Below, piece after piece: positions 16,806-24,874 of a stretch of DNA of 58,521 bases. Numbering within the stretch: position 1 is the stretch's first letter; each line of letters begins with the position of its first letter. The DNA is from Bacteroidaceae bacterium. GTDB lineage: Bacteria; Bacteroidota; Bacteroidia; Bacteroidales; Bacteroidaceae. Below the pieces are notes generated by a model. The model was not told the origin of the DNA. It ran no database searches and worked only from the letters and a program-made list of their open reading frames with translations. Made by a program: the position numbers and the translations under genes. The stretch covers positions 1 to 58,521 of the forward strand of contig JAFTUK010000009.1 in NCBI GenBank assembly GCA_017466325.1, in the 5' to 3' direction.

Positions 16806-18314
16806 ATGTTTAACAACTTTCACGGATTCCATCTTGTAGAGGAACTCCACAAAAGAAACCTGGAGAGGGCTGCCAAGCGACTGAACAGCAAGTTCTTCAA
16901 AATCCTGCTGGCCATTGCCGCCACCCTCACCATCTGGCTGCTGCCTGCCGAGTCATTCGGCATGGCTAACCTTACCGTTGTAGAGCAGCGCATCATCGGT
17001 GTTTTCGTATTTGCCACCCTGATGTGGCTCATGGAAGCCATCCCGGCATGGACCACCTCACTCATCGTGGTGGTGCTGCTCCTGTTCATGGTCTCCACCA
17101 GTGCGCTCACACCTTTTGTTGCCGGCTACGAAGCCGACCAGTTGGGTGTTATCCTCAAGTATGAGGACATCCTGCACTGCTTCGCCGATCCCATCATCAT
17201 GCTCTTCATCGGCGGTTTCATCCTGGCCATTGCTGCTACAAAGTATGGTCTGGACGCTACCATCGCACGCGTGCTGCTCAAGCCCTTCGGCACCCAGTCA
17301 CGCTTCGTCATGCTGGGCTTCATCATGGTAACAGGCCTGTTCTCCATGTTCGTCAGCAACACCGCCACCGCCGCCATGATGCTGGCCTTCCTGGCTCCCG
17401 TGCTCAAGGCCCTGCCTGCCGACGGCAAGGGTAAGATCGGTTTGGCCCTGTCCATCCCCGTGGCCGCCAATATCGGCGGTATGGCAACCCCCATCGGCAC
17501 ACCTCCCAACGGTATCGTGCTGAAGTACCTGAACGACCCTGCCGGCATGAACATGAACATCGGTTTCGGTGACTGGACAGCCTTCATGTTCCCCCTCACC
17601 ATACTGCTTCTGTTCCTGTCATGGATTATCCTGCTGAAGATGTTCCCCTTCAAGCAGAAGACCATCAACCTGGAAATCCCCGACAATTCACAGAAGGGCT
17701 GGCGCACAACATTGGTTTACATCACCTTCTTTGCCACCATCCTCATGTGGATGTTCGACAAGTACCTTGGCGTGAAGACCAATGCCGTGGCCATGTTCCC
17801 CGTGGCCGTGTTCTGTGCAACAGGCATCATTGACCGCCGCGACCTGGAGCAGATCAACTGGAGCGTCCTCTGGATGGTTGCAGGTGGCTTTGCCCTTGGC
17901 GTTGCCCTGAACAAGTCCGGTCTGGCCGCACACATGATTGATGCCATTCCCTTCAACACATGGTCACCCCTGCTTGTCATCATAGGTTCCGGTCTGGTAT
18001 GCTATGCTATGAGCAACTTCATCTCACACACCGCCACGGCAGCCCTTCTGGTGCCCATCCTGGCTGTTGTAGGTTTGAGCATGACCAACGAACTCTCCGG
18101 AGTAGGCGGCGTAAGCACCCTGCTCATCGGTGTTGCCCTCTGCTCTTCCGTTGCCATGGTTCTGCCCATCAGCACTCCTCCCAATGCCCTGGCTCATGCC
18201 ACCGGCCTCATCGAGCAGAAGAGCATGATGAAGGTAGGTCTAATCCTCGGTTTCATCAGCATAGCCATCGGTTATGTCCTGCTCATCTTCCTGGGCAGCA
18301 ACGGACTGATCTAA
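16806..18314 (+). CDS. SLC13/DASS-family sodium:dicarboxylate (divalent anion) symporter
   Basis: 502 residues with about eleven hydrophobic segments. Both helical-hairpin signatures are present: SNTATAAMMLAFLAPVL and SHTATAALLVPILAV, each with the S-N/H-T substrate/Na+ motif, plus ANIGGMATPIGTPPNGI and LPISTPPNALAHATGLI. Family members import succinate, malate, citrate or sulfate with Na+. In a succinate/propionate producer a dicarboxylate is the likely substrate, but this is inference. The N-terminal 30 residues are charged and cytoplasmic. It has its own terminator, and the metY terminator lies upstream, so it is probably a separate transcript. Confidence 0.88.
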   Translation: MFNNFHGFHLVEELHKRNLERAAKRLNSKFFKILLAIAATLTIWLLPAESFGMANLTVVEQRIIGVFVFATLMWLMEAIPAWTTSLIVVVLLLFMVSTSALTPFVAGYEADQLGVILKYEDILHCFADPIIMLFIGGFILAIAATKYGLDATIARVLLKPFGTQSRFVMLGFIMVTGLFSMFVSNTATAAMMLAFLAPVLKALPADGKGKIGLALSIPVAANIGGMATPIGTPPNGIVLKYLNDPAGMNMNIGFGDWTAFMFPLTILLLFLSWIILLKMFPFKQKTINLEIPDNSQKGWRTTLVYITFFATILMWMFDKYLGVKTNAVAMFPVAVFCATGIIDRRDLEQINWSVLWMVAGGFALGVALNKSGLAAHMIDAIPFNTWSPLLVIIGSGLVCYAMSNFISHTATAALLVPILAVVGLSMTNELSGVGGVSTLLIGVALCSSVAMVLPISTPPNALAHATGLIEQKSMMKVGLILGFISIAIGYVLLIFLGSNGLI

Positions 18315-18343
18315 GACTGACGTCAAATCACAACATAAGCAAG

Positions 18344-18378
18344 GAGGCGAACCGCCGTGGTTCGCCTCTTTGTTTTGT
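18344..18378 (+). terminator. Terminator of the SLC13 gene
   Basis: GAGGCGAACC, loop GCCGT, GGTTCGCCTC, then TTTGTTTTGT: a perfect 10-bp stem with T-rich tail. Confidence 0.9.
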
Positions 18379-18403
18379 ATGTATCGCCTCCCGTCATCGC
18401 GTC

Positions 18404-18492
18404 AGTTTCCTAACGAGGGAAACGCAGTCCTCTTAGTAGGAGGACTACAGTCCTTATAGTATGAGGATTGCAGTCCTCATAGTAAGAGGACT
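18404..18492. repeat. Four tandem hairpin units, period 22-23 bp
   Basis: Units begin AGTTTCC at 18404 and AGTCCT at 18426, 18449 and 18472. Each is a 20-21 bp hairpin (for example AGTCCTC...GAGGACT around TTAGTAG) plus a 2-base spacer. The loops keep a TAGTA-like core while stems differ and stay paired. It lies between the convergent SLC13 and GH20 genes. Confidence 0.85.
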
Positions 18493-18506
18493 GGTTCGCC
18501 AATGCG

Positions 18507-20168
18507 TCAACGCACCACTACTTCATCCAGGAACAACCATCCGCGGCGGGGTGTACGTTTGGCGGTAATGTGGAGATAGCGTGTCTTTGTCTGAGGTTCT
18601 AAGTCAAGTTTGTAGGGCTGGACAACAAAGGGCACATCGGCCAAAGTGGAATCCATCAACTGTATATAAGACACGGAGGTTCCGTCAGCATCGGCCTTGT
18701 CCATTGGGGCCACACTTACCTCGGCTGGGAGGAATATCTCAGGACCAAGGATTTGCAGGAAGGAAAGTTCCACGGATGACACCTCGCACTCCTGACCAAG
18801 ATCCAGCACCAGGTCGATGTCGCGGATAAAGCCCTGCCAACGCTGGTCGTTATTGTTCCAGGTACCGCATACTCCATCGGTGAGGGTGGAATCGCCACCG
18901 GCTTGGTAGAAAGAGTTGTAGGGACTGTTGTATATCACCTTGGCGCCACGGGCCAGATGCTCAACGGGCTGGAGGGATTCGCGGCGCTGGCCATACTCAT
19001 TGCACAGGTCAAAGGCATTGATGCCGGCCTGGCGCATGCTGTCGGCCACGCCAACTGCCCACTGGTGGAACTCCTCATAGGAACGTGTGCGTCCCAATCC
19101 ACGCTCGGCAATGGCCAGGGCACGGGGCCATATCTGGTACTCGAGGTTCTCGGGAGTGGGCACATACTCGGTGAAGATACATGCCTGTATGCCCAAGAGA
19201 CGTCCTGTGGAGGTTTCCTGTGCGGAAAGAGCACTGTCCAAAGGCACCTCGTAGATGTGCGAAAGTGGACGGTAGCCGCCCATCGCCTCGGGCTGTCCCG
19301 TGGGACGGTCCTGGTAACTGTCCAGATAGCACCAGTTGCTGGGGCACATGATTACGTCGTGTCCCAGACGGATAGCCTCGGTGGCCGTATCGGGGTTGCG
19401 CCACACCATTATTATCTGTGCACTGTCGGCAGGGTTGTCGGTCAGCCCCTCGTCCCAAACTATCATGCGGCGGCCAAGGTCCTCCACAATCTTCTGTATA
19501 CGGCGCATTGCCTCGGATTGCAGACCCTTCTGAGTGGCTGACTCATCGCCACCCACGTGGATGTAGGGAGAAGGGAAAATGTCTGCCACCTCGGCAAGGA
19601 CATCGGCCATGAACATATATGTGCTGTCCTTGCTCATGTCCATTTCGGCATGGTTATAGCCCACCCAAGGATAGGCGGCAACCACCTCCTCGCTATGGGC
19701 GGGGAACTCTATCTCGGGCACAATGGTGATGCCGCGCTCCTGGGCATAGGCAACCAGTTGGCGCATCTCCTCCTGAGTGTAGTAACCGCCAAAGCCGTTC
19801 TGCGCATCAGAGAAAGCAGGGGCAAACCACTCATTGCCCTTGGTGTCCTCGGTGGCACGGGGGCGCTGTGCCCACCATTCCTTCCAGGTCTGGTGTGTGC
19901 GCCATGCGCCAAGGTCGGTAAGACGGGGATACTTCTTTATCTCCAGGCGCCATCCTGCCGCATCGGTAAGATGCAGGTGCAGGACGTTGAGCCCATAGTT
20001 GCCCATCAGGTCTATCTGGCGCTTCAACACGTCCATGGGATAGAAATGGCGGCTCACATCAATCATCAGTCCACGCCACTCCATCTGAGCCGTTTCCTCC
20101 TGATTGGCCTTTGTGCATGAGAACAGGCACACGGCAAGCACAAGTATTGAAAGGATATGCTTCTTCAT
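18507..20168 (-). CDS. GH20 beta-N-acetylhexosaminidase, lipoprotein
   Basis: 553 residues. Lipoprotein signal peptide with lipobox LFSC (Cys18). The GH20 catalytic barrel starts almost at once: EWRGLMIDVSRHFYPMDVLK, LHLHLTDAAGWRLEI, VPEIEFPAHSEE, then HVGGDES with the catalytic Asp208-Glu209 pair, and ending near residue 400. The usual N-terminal GH20b domain is missing or very short. The C-terminal 130 residues look like an F5/8-type (CBM32-like) beta sandwich (RDIDLVLDLGQECEVSSVEL... RYLHITAKRTP...LFLDEVVV). It removes terminal GlcNAc/GalNAc from glycans such as mucin at the cell surface or in the periplasm. The nearby fucosidase and GH2 genes fit host-glycan breakdown. A CCTAGG array precedes the start. 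Confidence 0.92.
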   Translation of the reverse strand: MKKHILSILVLAVCLFSCTKANQEETAQMEWRGLMIDVSRHFYPMDVLKRQIDLMGNYGLNVLHLHLTDAAGWRLEIKKYPRLTDLGAWRTHQTWKEWWAQRPRATEDTKGNEWFAPAFSDAQNGFGGYYTQEEMRQLVAYAQERGITIVPEIEFPAHSEEVVAAYPWVGYNHAEMDMSKDSTYMFMADVLAEVADIFPSPYIHVGGDESATQKGLQSEAMRRIQKIVEDLGRRMIVWDEGLTDNPADSAQIIMVWRNPDTATEAIRLGHDVIMCPSNWCYLDSYQDRPTGQPEAMGGYRPLSHIYEVPLDSALSAQETSTGRLLGIQACIFTEYVPTPENLEYQIWPRALAIAERGLGRTRSYEEFHQWAVGVADSMRQAGINAFDLCNEYGQRRESLQPVEHLARGAKVIYNSPYNSFYQAGGDSTLTDGVCGTWNNNDQRWQGFIRDIDLVLDLGQECEVSSVELSFLQILGPEIFLPAEVSVAPMDKADADGTSVSYIQLMDSTLADVPFVVQPYKLDLEPQTKTRYLHITAKRTPRRGWLFLDEVVVR

Positions 20169-20183
20169 TGTCTGGTATTATTT

Positions 20184-20243
20184 TATAGGAAACCCCAGGA
20201 CAACCTAGGATTTCCTAGGACATCCTAGGGGATTCCTATAGTT
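20184..20243 (-). repeat. 10-bp phased CCTAGG array directly upstream of the GH20 gene
   Basis: Six 10-bp units in register on the plus strand: TATAGGAAAC, CCCAGGACAA, CCTAGGATTT, CCTAGGACAT, CCTAGGGGAT and TCCTATAGTT. Read toward the GH20 start it ends in TCCTATAAAA about 16 bp before the ATG, as in the metY leader. Confidence 0.85.
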
Positions 20244-20270
20244 TTCTATTGTTTCCTGTCTCTTCTTATC

Positions 20271-20930
20271 TCAGCGCCGTGGCACACCGCCCTTGAAGGA
20301 ACCGTGCACCTCGCATACACCTGCCTCCTCTACAATCTGCATGTAGTTCTCTGCACTCACTCCGGCACCTGCAAGGATGCAGAGCCTTCCGGCAGAGGCC
20401 TCAACGAGTGTCTTCAGCATGGGAATGCCCTTGACTGCCGAGGGTTCCTGACCCGATGTCAGCAGACGGTTGCAACCCATGGCAATGATTTCCTCCAAGG
20501 CTTGCATGGGATTGCGGCAAACGTCGAAAGCACGATGGAAGGTGATGCCAAGGTCGGCCTTGCCATGCTCCTTCTGCCACTCACGCGCCACGGCTATCCA
20601 TCGGGTACACATAGGCACATCCAGATCGCCGTCCTTGGTCAAGGCACCGATGACAATGCCATCGGCACCCTCTTCCAAGGCCATGACTATCTCGTCTGCC
20701 ATCTGTCCGGCCTCTGTCTCGTTGTAAACAAAGTCGCCCTCACGGGAACGGATGAGCACATGCACCACCACACCTGCAGCATGGCACATGGACACAGCCT
20801 GACGTATCTCCTCCCTCGTGGGAGTCAGCCCATCCAGTTCCAGGGCTGTACACAATTCTATGCGGTCTGCCCCACCTTCTATGGCACGCCTTACACTGGC
20901 AATGTCGGGACAACATACTTCTATCTTCAT
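20271..20930 (-). CDS. cutC: CutC-family protein
   Basis: 219 residues, a TIM-barrel member of PF03932. Conserved start KIEVCCPDIASVRRAIEGGADRIELC, then LDGLTPT, VHVLIRSREGDFVYN, GIVIGAL, ITFHRAFDV and RLLTSGQEPSA. CutC was first linked to copper tolerance in E. coli, but its biochemical function is disputed and some members may act elsewhere. It is slightly short of the usual 240 residues, losing some of the C-terminus. It lies 100 bp after GH20 in reading order upstream of it, separated by the CCTAGG array, so co-transcription with GH20 is uncertain. Confidence 0.9.
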   Translation of the reverse strand: MKIEVCCPDIASVRRAIEGGADRIELCTALELDGLTPTREEIRQAVSMCHAAGVVVHVLIRSREGDFVYNETEAGQMADEIVMALEEGADGIVIGALTKDGDLDVPMCTRWIAVAREWQKEHGKADLGITFHRAFDVCRNPMQALEEIIAMGCNRLLTSGQEPSAVKGIPMLKTLVEASAGRLCILAGAGVSAENYMQIVEEAGVCEVHGSFKGGVPRR

Positions 20931-20998
20931 AGTATTTTTATTTTAACGGTGAGAGGTCGGACCCCCTCAATCCCCCTGCAGGGGAGGAGAAGGTGAGT

Positions 20999-21150
20999 GG
21001 ATGAACGTTTAACGTTTAACGATGACAGGAAAGCAGGGACGCTGCTGCAGCGTCCGCTTAGTTCACGCATAGTTTATTGTTCTCGGACGCTACACGCAGC
21101 GTCCCTACTTTACTTACTCGCAGTTTTCCGTTTTCCGTTTTCACATTTCC
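20999..21150. repeat. Mosaic of palindromes and short repeats between cutC and the fucosidase gene
   Basis: In order: CGTTTAACGTTTAACG, a 19-bp palindrome with arms GGACGCTGC/GCAGCGTCC (21037-21055), an imperfect one GGACGCT...AGCGTCC (21085-21104) followed by CCTAC, then TACTCGCAGTTTTCCG and TTTTCCG repeats. The same modules recur on the other side of the fucosidase gene. Confidence 0.75.
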
Positions 21151-21154
21151 AATT

Positions 21155-22483
21155 TTACTTCAGCACCAGCACATAGTCCACTACGTCCACCTGTGCAGGC
21201 AGGGTGATGGTAATGCACTCCTTGGTCTTGGTGAACTTCACCTTTGCGCCACCTATGAACTCAGTAACGGACTTAACCTTGCGCTTCAAGGGAAGATGCA
21301 GGATGCGCTGGCCGTTCTCGTCCATCTCTATCTCGTTAAGAGCGGTGATATGCAGGTACAACTTGCCGTCCTTCTGGGTGCTGACACCCCACTTCTGAGG
21401 TTTGATGTCGCCGGCATCGGTGCCGTAGATGGTCTCGCCATAGGCAGAGGTCCATTCGCCCAACTCCTTCAGACGCTCCAGAGCCACGGCAGGCAGTTCG
21501 CCATTGGGCTGGGGACCTATGTTCATGAGCAGGTTGGCACCCTTGCCCGAGGTGTTGATGAGCAGACGGATAATGTCGGCCGTGCTCTTGTATTCGTTGT
21601 CTATAACCTTGTAGCCCCACATGCCGTTCATGGTCTGGCAGGTTTCCAAAGGCAGACGGCTCACCTTGGCAGCATGCTTGGCAAAACCGCTGGTCATCTC
21701 GCCTGGCAGGTCGCGCTCGAAAATCTGGATGTCCTCGCCCTCAAAGGGTGCGCCATGGTGGTTGTTACCTACCAGACAGGCAGGCTGCAACTTGTGTATG
21801 AGTTCGTACTGAGCAGGCAGTTCCCAGTTAAAGGGTACGGTATCCTCTTCGTGGTCCCACCAACCGTCGAACCAGATAGAACCGACATCGCCATACTCGG
21901 TGAGCAGTTCGGTCAACTGGGCATTCATGAAGTCATAGTACTGCTTCCAGTTGGAATTGTCACGAGTCTTGCCGCACTTTGTGCCGGTACGTCCCATGGG
22001 ATAATCGTCGCGCATCCAGTCGATGTGGCTGTAGTACAGATGCAGGCGTATGCCCTCCTCGCGACAGGCCTCGGCCAGTTCCTTCAGAACGTCCTTGCCG
22101 TAAGGTGTGGCCTCCACGATGTTGAACTTGCTCTGCTTGGTATGCCACATGGAGAAACCATCGTGATGACGGGTGGTGAAGCAGATGTACTTGGCACCTG
22201 CCGCCTTTATGGCACGCACCCACTCACGTGCATTGTACCTGTGGGGATAGAATGCATCCGCCACCTTGGCATACTCATAGCGGTCGGGCACTGCATTCTG
22301 CAAGTACCATTCGCCCTGGGCAAACATACTGTAGATACCCCAATGCAGGAAGATACCCAACTTCATGTCACGGAATTCCTCACGCGAGCGCAGATTGGCC
22401 TCGGTGGGAACATACTCTGTCTGTGCCTTGATGCCCGTGAAAGCGCACAAGGCCAGAAGGATTGAAAGGAATGTCTTTTTCAT
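21155..22483 (-). CDS. GH29 alpha-L-fucosidase, secreted
   Basis: 442 residues. Signal peptide 1-20 (ILLALCAFTGIKA). GH29 landmarks: KLGIFLHWGIYSMFAQGEWY, KYICFTTRHHDGFSMW, and GSIWFDGWWDHEE with nucleophile Asp206. A short C-terminal beta domain follows from about 350. It releases L-fucose from fucosylated glycans in the periplasm or outside. At 442 residues it lacks extra binding modules. Its flanks on both sides carry the same palindromic repeat mosaic, which suggests it may be an exchangeable cassette. No TAnnTTTG promoter was seen upstream. Confidence 0.93.
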   Translation of the reverse strand: MKKTFLSILLALCAFTGIKAQTEYVPTEANLRSREEFRDMKLGIFLHWGIYSMFAQGEWYLQNAVPDRYEYAKVADAFYPHRYNAREWVRAIKAAGAKYICFTTRHHDGFSMWHTKQSKFNIVEATPYGKDVLKELAEACREEGIRLHLYYSHIDWMRDDYPMGRTGTKCGKTRDNSNWKQYYDFMNAQLTELLTEYGDVGSIWFDGWWDHEEDTVPFNWELPAQYELIHKLQPACLVGNNHHGAPFEGEDIQIFERDLPGEMTSGFAKHAAKVSRLPLETCQTMNGMWGYKVIDNEYKSTADIIRLLINTSGKGANLLMNIGPQPNGELPAVALERLKELGEWTSAYGETIYGTDAGDIKPQKWGVSTQKDGKLYLHITALNEIEMDENGQRILHLPLKRKVKSVTEFIGGAKVKFTKTKECITITLPAQVDVVDYVLVLK

Positions 22484-22500
22484 GTTAAATTAATATAGAA

Positions 22501-22795
22501 GCCCCTCCCCCATGCCCCTCCCAGTGAGGGAGGGAAGCATAATGCTTTGGGGATGAGGTTAGTATTTGTTTGTTATTTTGTAGGGACTCGGCATGCCGAG
22601 TCCGCTTCTACTCTGTTTTTCGGACACGGCATGCCGTGTCCCTACCATGCTCTCGGCTACTCGCAGGTTTCCGATTTAAGCCGACTGCGTCGTCTTGAAT
22701 CTGCTTCCGCTCGGCAGAGTAAATAATTATTTTCTCTGCTCTCGCTTACTCGCAGGTTTCAGTTTTCCGTTTTCACCTTTCCGTTTTCCGCTCGT
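22501..22795. repeat. Repeat-filled gap between GH29 and the transglutaminase-like gene
   Basis: No gene seen. It holds a GC-rich hairpin (CCCCTCCC...GAGGGAGGG, 22501-22537), a perfect 20-bp palindrome GGACTCGGCATGCCGAGTCC (22584-22603), a second GGACACGGCATGCCGTGTCC (22622-22641) followed by CCTAC, then two copies of CTACTCGCAGGTTTC-like sequence and TTTTCCGTTTTC repeats up to the stop of the next gene. Confidence 0.8.
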
Positions 22796-24790
22796 CTATC
22801 CCTGCACGCTCGTTGCAGAAGCGTCCTTGTCAGAATCCTGGAGGTTCAGCAGGTCATGTGTAGCCTTCTTCTCGCTCTGGCGTGGGGTGATATTCACTAC
22901 AGAGGCCTCGCCTGCCTTTACCTGCACTATCTGATATGAAGCCAAGACGTCGCCACCCACCAGACGTGTACCGGTGACGAGCAGATATGCACCCTCGGGA
23001 AGTTCCAGACCATTGGCAAAGGGATTGCCCAGAGTCTGGTCCTCATCGTCGAAGTTCAGCGACTGGGGTCTGCCGTCCACCAGACGTGCCAGGCTGAAGT
23101 CGGTGAAGTACTTCACCTGCTCGGGAGCCTGCACGGTCAGTGTGCCGTTGGCAGAAGTGTTCTGTGCCTCGGGTGTACTGCCCTCAACGTATGCGGCTCC
23201 TGTTGCATCGAGCCATGCGTTCATGCCCAGTGCACGTGCACCAGCCACCTTGAAGACTTCCAGACTGCGTGAATCGGTTGTCTTGTGCATAGCCACGGAA
23301 ACAGGGCTCATGAATATCTTAAGGGGGTTGCCCTCATCGTCCACGGTGATGTTCTCATCCACCCACTGCAACCATGTGTCGGGAGTAAGACCTGAAGGCA
23401 AGAGTTCTGCCAGTTCGTCCATATAAGGACGCAGGGGTTCGGTGGAAATGCGGGTAGCACTATCCAGGAGTGCCTCCATGGTGACATCGCGCAAATCCTT
23501 CTCGCTGAGTCCGTTCAGCAGATATGCCCTTGCAGCCTCCTTGTCGGAAGCCTGCTCTATGAACGACTCTATCACCTGCCAGTTGCTGCGTGCCTTGCGC
23601 AGGATTTCGTCCTCTCCCCAGTAGAATGTAGCCTTCTGGTAGGCAACACGTATGCTGTCCTCCTTCATCAGGCGGCGGCCGTTCTCGCTGACAGTATCAA
23701 CGATGCTTCTGTCGGGTTCGGGCAACGAAGACACGGGAGCATAGAGGTCCAGTTCCTGGGCCGACACGCTGCTGGCGGTAAGGGAAGGTGTTATCTTCAC
23801 CTCTTCTTGCTTGGCAGGAACATACACGGCATTGAAGGCATCGCCTGTGCTTACCCACACAACAAGGTCACCGAAACCGGTTGTAAAGGATGCCTTGCCC
23901 TGTGCATCGGTCTTCTGTGTGGCAATGGGATAGAACTCGGCATAGTTGTAGACACGGAAGTCCACGGTAGCATCTGCGATGGGTGCACCGTTGGCATCCA
24001 CCACTTCCACCTTCAGGTTCTTGGTGGGGGCATAGGTGGGCAGGCAGTTAATCTCGGTGTAGCATTCGTCGCGACCCAGTACTTCTTCCTTGCCGTTGTA
24101 ATCGGCACCGAACACGCGGGTGTGAACAAGCATGGCACGGGATGCGGCCCAGTTGAACCAGCCCTTGTCCAGAACTGCCTCGGGTTCGCAGGCTCCCATA
24201 AAGCGCCAGCGGCCGTTGCCCTTGTCGTCATCGGCTACCCACACTTCCACCCAAGCATGGTTACTGTCGGTATGTGACCATCTGGGGCAATACACCTGAC
24301 GGGCAGGAATACCCACGGCACGCATGGCCGCTACGGTAAAGGTACTTTCCTCGCCACAACGTCCGATGGCATTGGCCATGGTGGTAAGGGGAGGTGACGT
24401 GCGTCCGTCGCTGGGCTGGTAACTTACCTTCTCGTGGCACCAGTGGTTAACCTCCAAGGCGGCCTCCTCCATGGTCATGTCCTTGATGCGTGGCGCCAGT
24501 TCCTCGTAGATAACGGTACGCGCCTCGTCCAACGACTCGTTGTTCACACGCACAGGTACCACAAAGTGTCTCCACTCCGTTTCCGGTACCAACTTGGCCC
24601 ATGGCATCTCCACACGGGCCCGCTCGGACATAGCCACCTGGCGTTCCCAGTACTCACGGGGGTAATCCACACTGTCCGATGTGGGCATGTACTTGTACAG
24701 GAATGCCACATAATCAGGTTTCTCGCTCTGGCATGCGCCCAACAGGAGCAGGGCCATGCACAGGAATGTTGCTGACAAATAGTGTCTCAT
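22796..24790 (-). CDS. Transglutaminase-like lipoprotein
   Basis: 664 residues from ATG 24790. Lipobox LLGAC (Cys20). Transglutaminase-like (papain-fold) domain about 75-250: RCGEES with nucleophile Cys145, SNHAWVEVW with His178, and GACEPEAVLDKGWFN nearby. A carboxypeptidase-regulatory or Ig-like domain follows (LKVEVVDANGAPIADATVDFRV, about 275-350), then a mostly helical and beta C-terminal half. The last 40 residues are beta-rich (VSVxNITPRQSEKK). Such proteins may act as cell-envelope proteases or cross-linkers; the substrate is unknown. An upstream ATG at 24850 is rejected because it would destroy the lipoprotein signal and lies inside a 9-bp repeat array. Confidence 0.82.
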   Translation of the reverse strand: MRHYLSATFLCMALLLLGACQSEKPDYVAFLYKYMPTSDSVDYPREYWERQVAMSERARVEMPWAKLVPETEWRHFVVPVRVNNESLDEARTVIYEELAPRIKDMTMEEAALEVNHWCHEKVSYQPSDGRTSPPLTTMANAIGRCGEESTFTVAAMRAVGIPARQVYCPRWSHTDSNHAWVEVWVADDDKGNGRWRFMGACEPEAVLDKGWFNWAASRAMLVHTRVFGADYNGKEEVLGRDECYTEINCLPTYAPTKNLKVEVVDANGAPIADATVDFRVYNYAEFYPIATQKTDAQGKASFTTGFGDLVVWVSTGDAFNAVYVPAKQEEVKITPSLTASSVSAQELDLYAPVSSLPEPDRSIVDTVSENGRRLMKEDSIRVAYQKATFYWGEDEILRKARSNWQVIESFIEQASDKEAARAYLLNGLSEKDLRDVTMEALLDSATRISTEPLRPYMDELAELLPSGLTPDTWLQWVDENITVDDEGNPLKIFMSPVSVAMHKTTDSRSLEVFKVAGARALGMNAWLDATGAAYVEGSTPEAQNTSANGTLTVQAPEQVKYFTDFSLARLVDGRPQSLNFDDEDQTLGNPFANGLELPEGAYLLVTGTRLVGGDVLASYQIVQVKAGEASVVNITPRQSEKKATHDLLNLQDSDKDASATSVQG

Positions 24791-24810
24791 GGTTTTTATT
24801 ATTTGGGTTT

Positions 24811-24855
24811 TTATTAAAGTCCTTAAAGTCTTTAAGGTCACTAAGGTCACTAAAG
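24811..24855 (-). repeat. 9-bp phased array directly upstream of the transglutaminase-like gene
   Basis: Five 9-bp units in register on the plus strand: TTATTAAAG, TCCTTAAAG, TCTTTAAGG, TCACTAAGG and TCACTAAAG. The array ends 21 bp before the start codon on the minus strand. Confidence 0.75.
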
Positions 24856-24874
24856 ACCCAGTATCCTTAAGGTA

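Noticed and set aside
21077-22465. Open frame of 462 codons opposite the fucosidase
   Set aside because: Antisense shadow of the GH29 gene, which has its full set of motifs.
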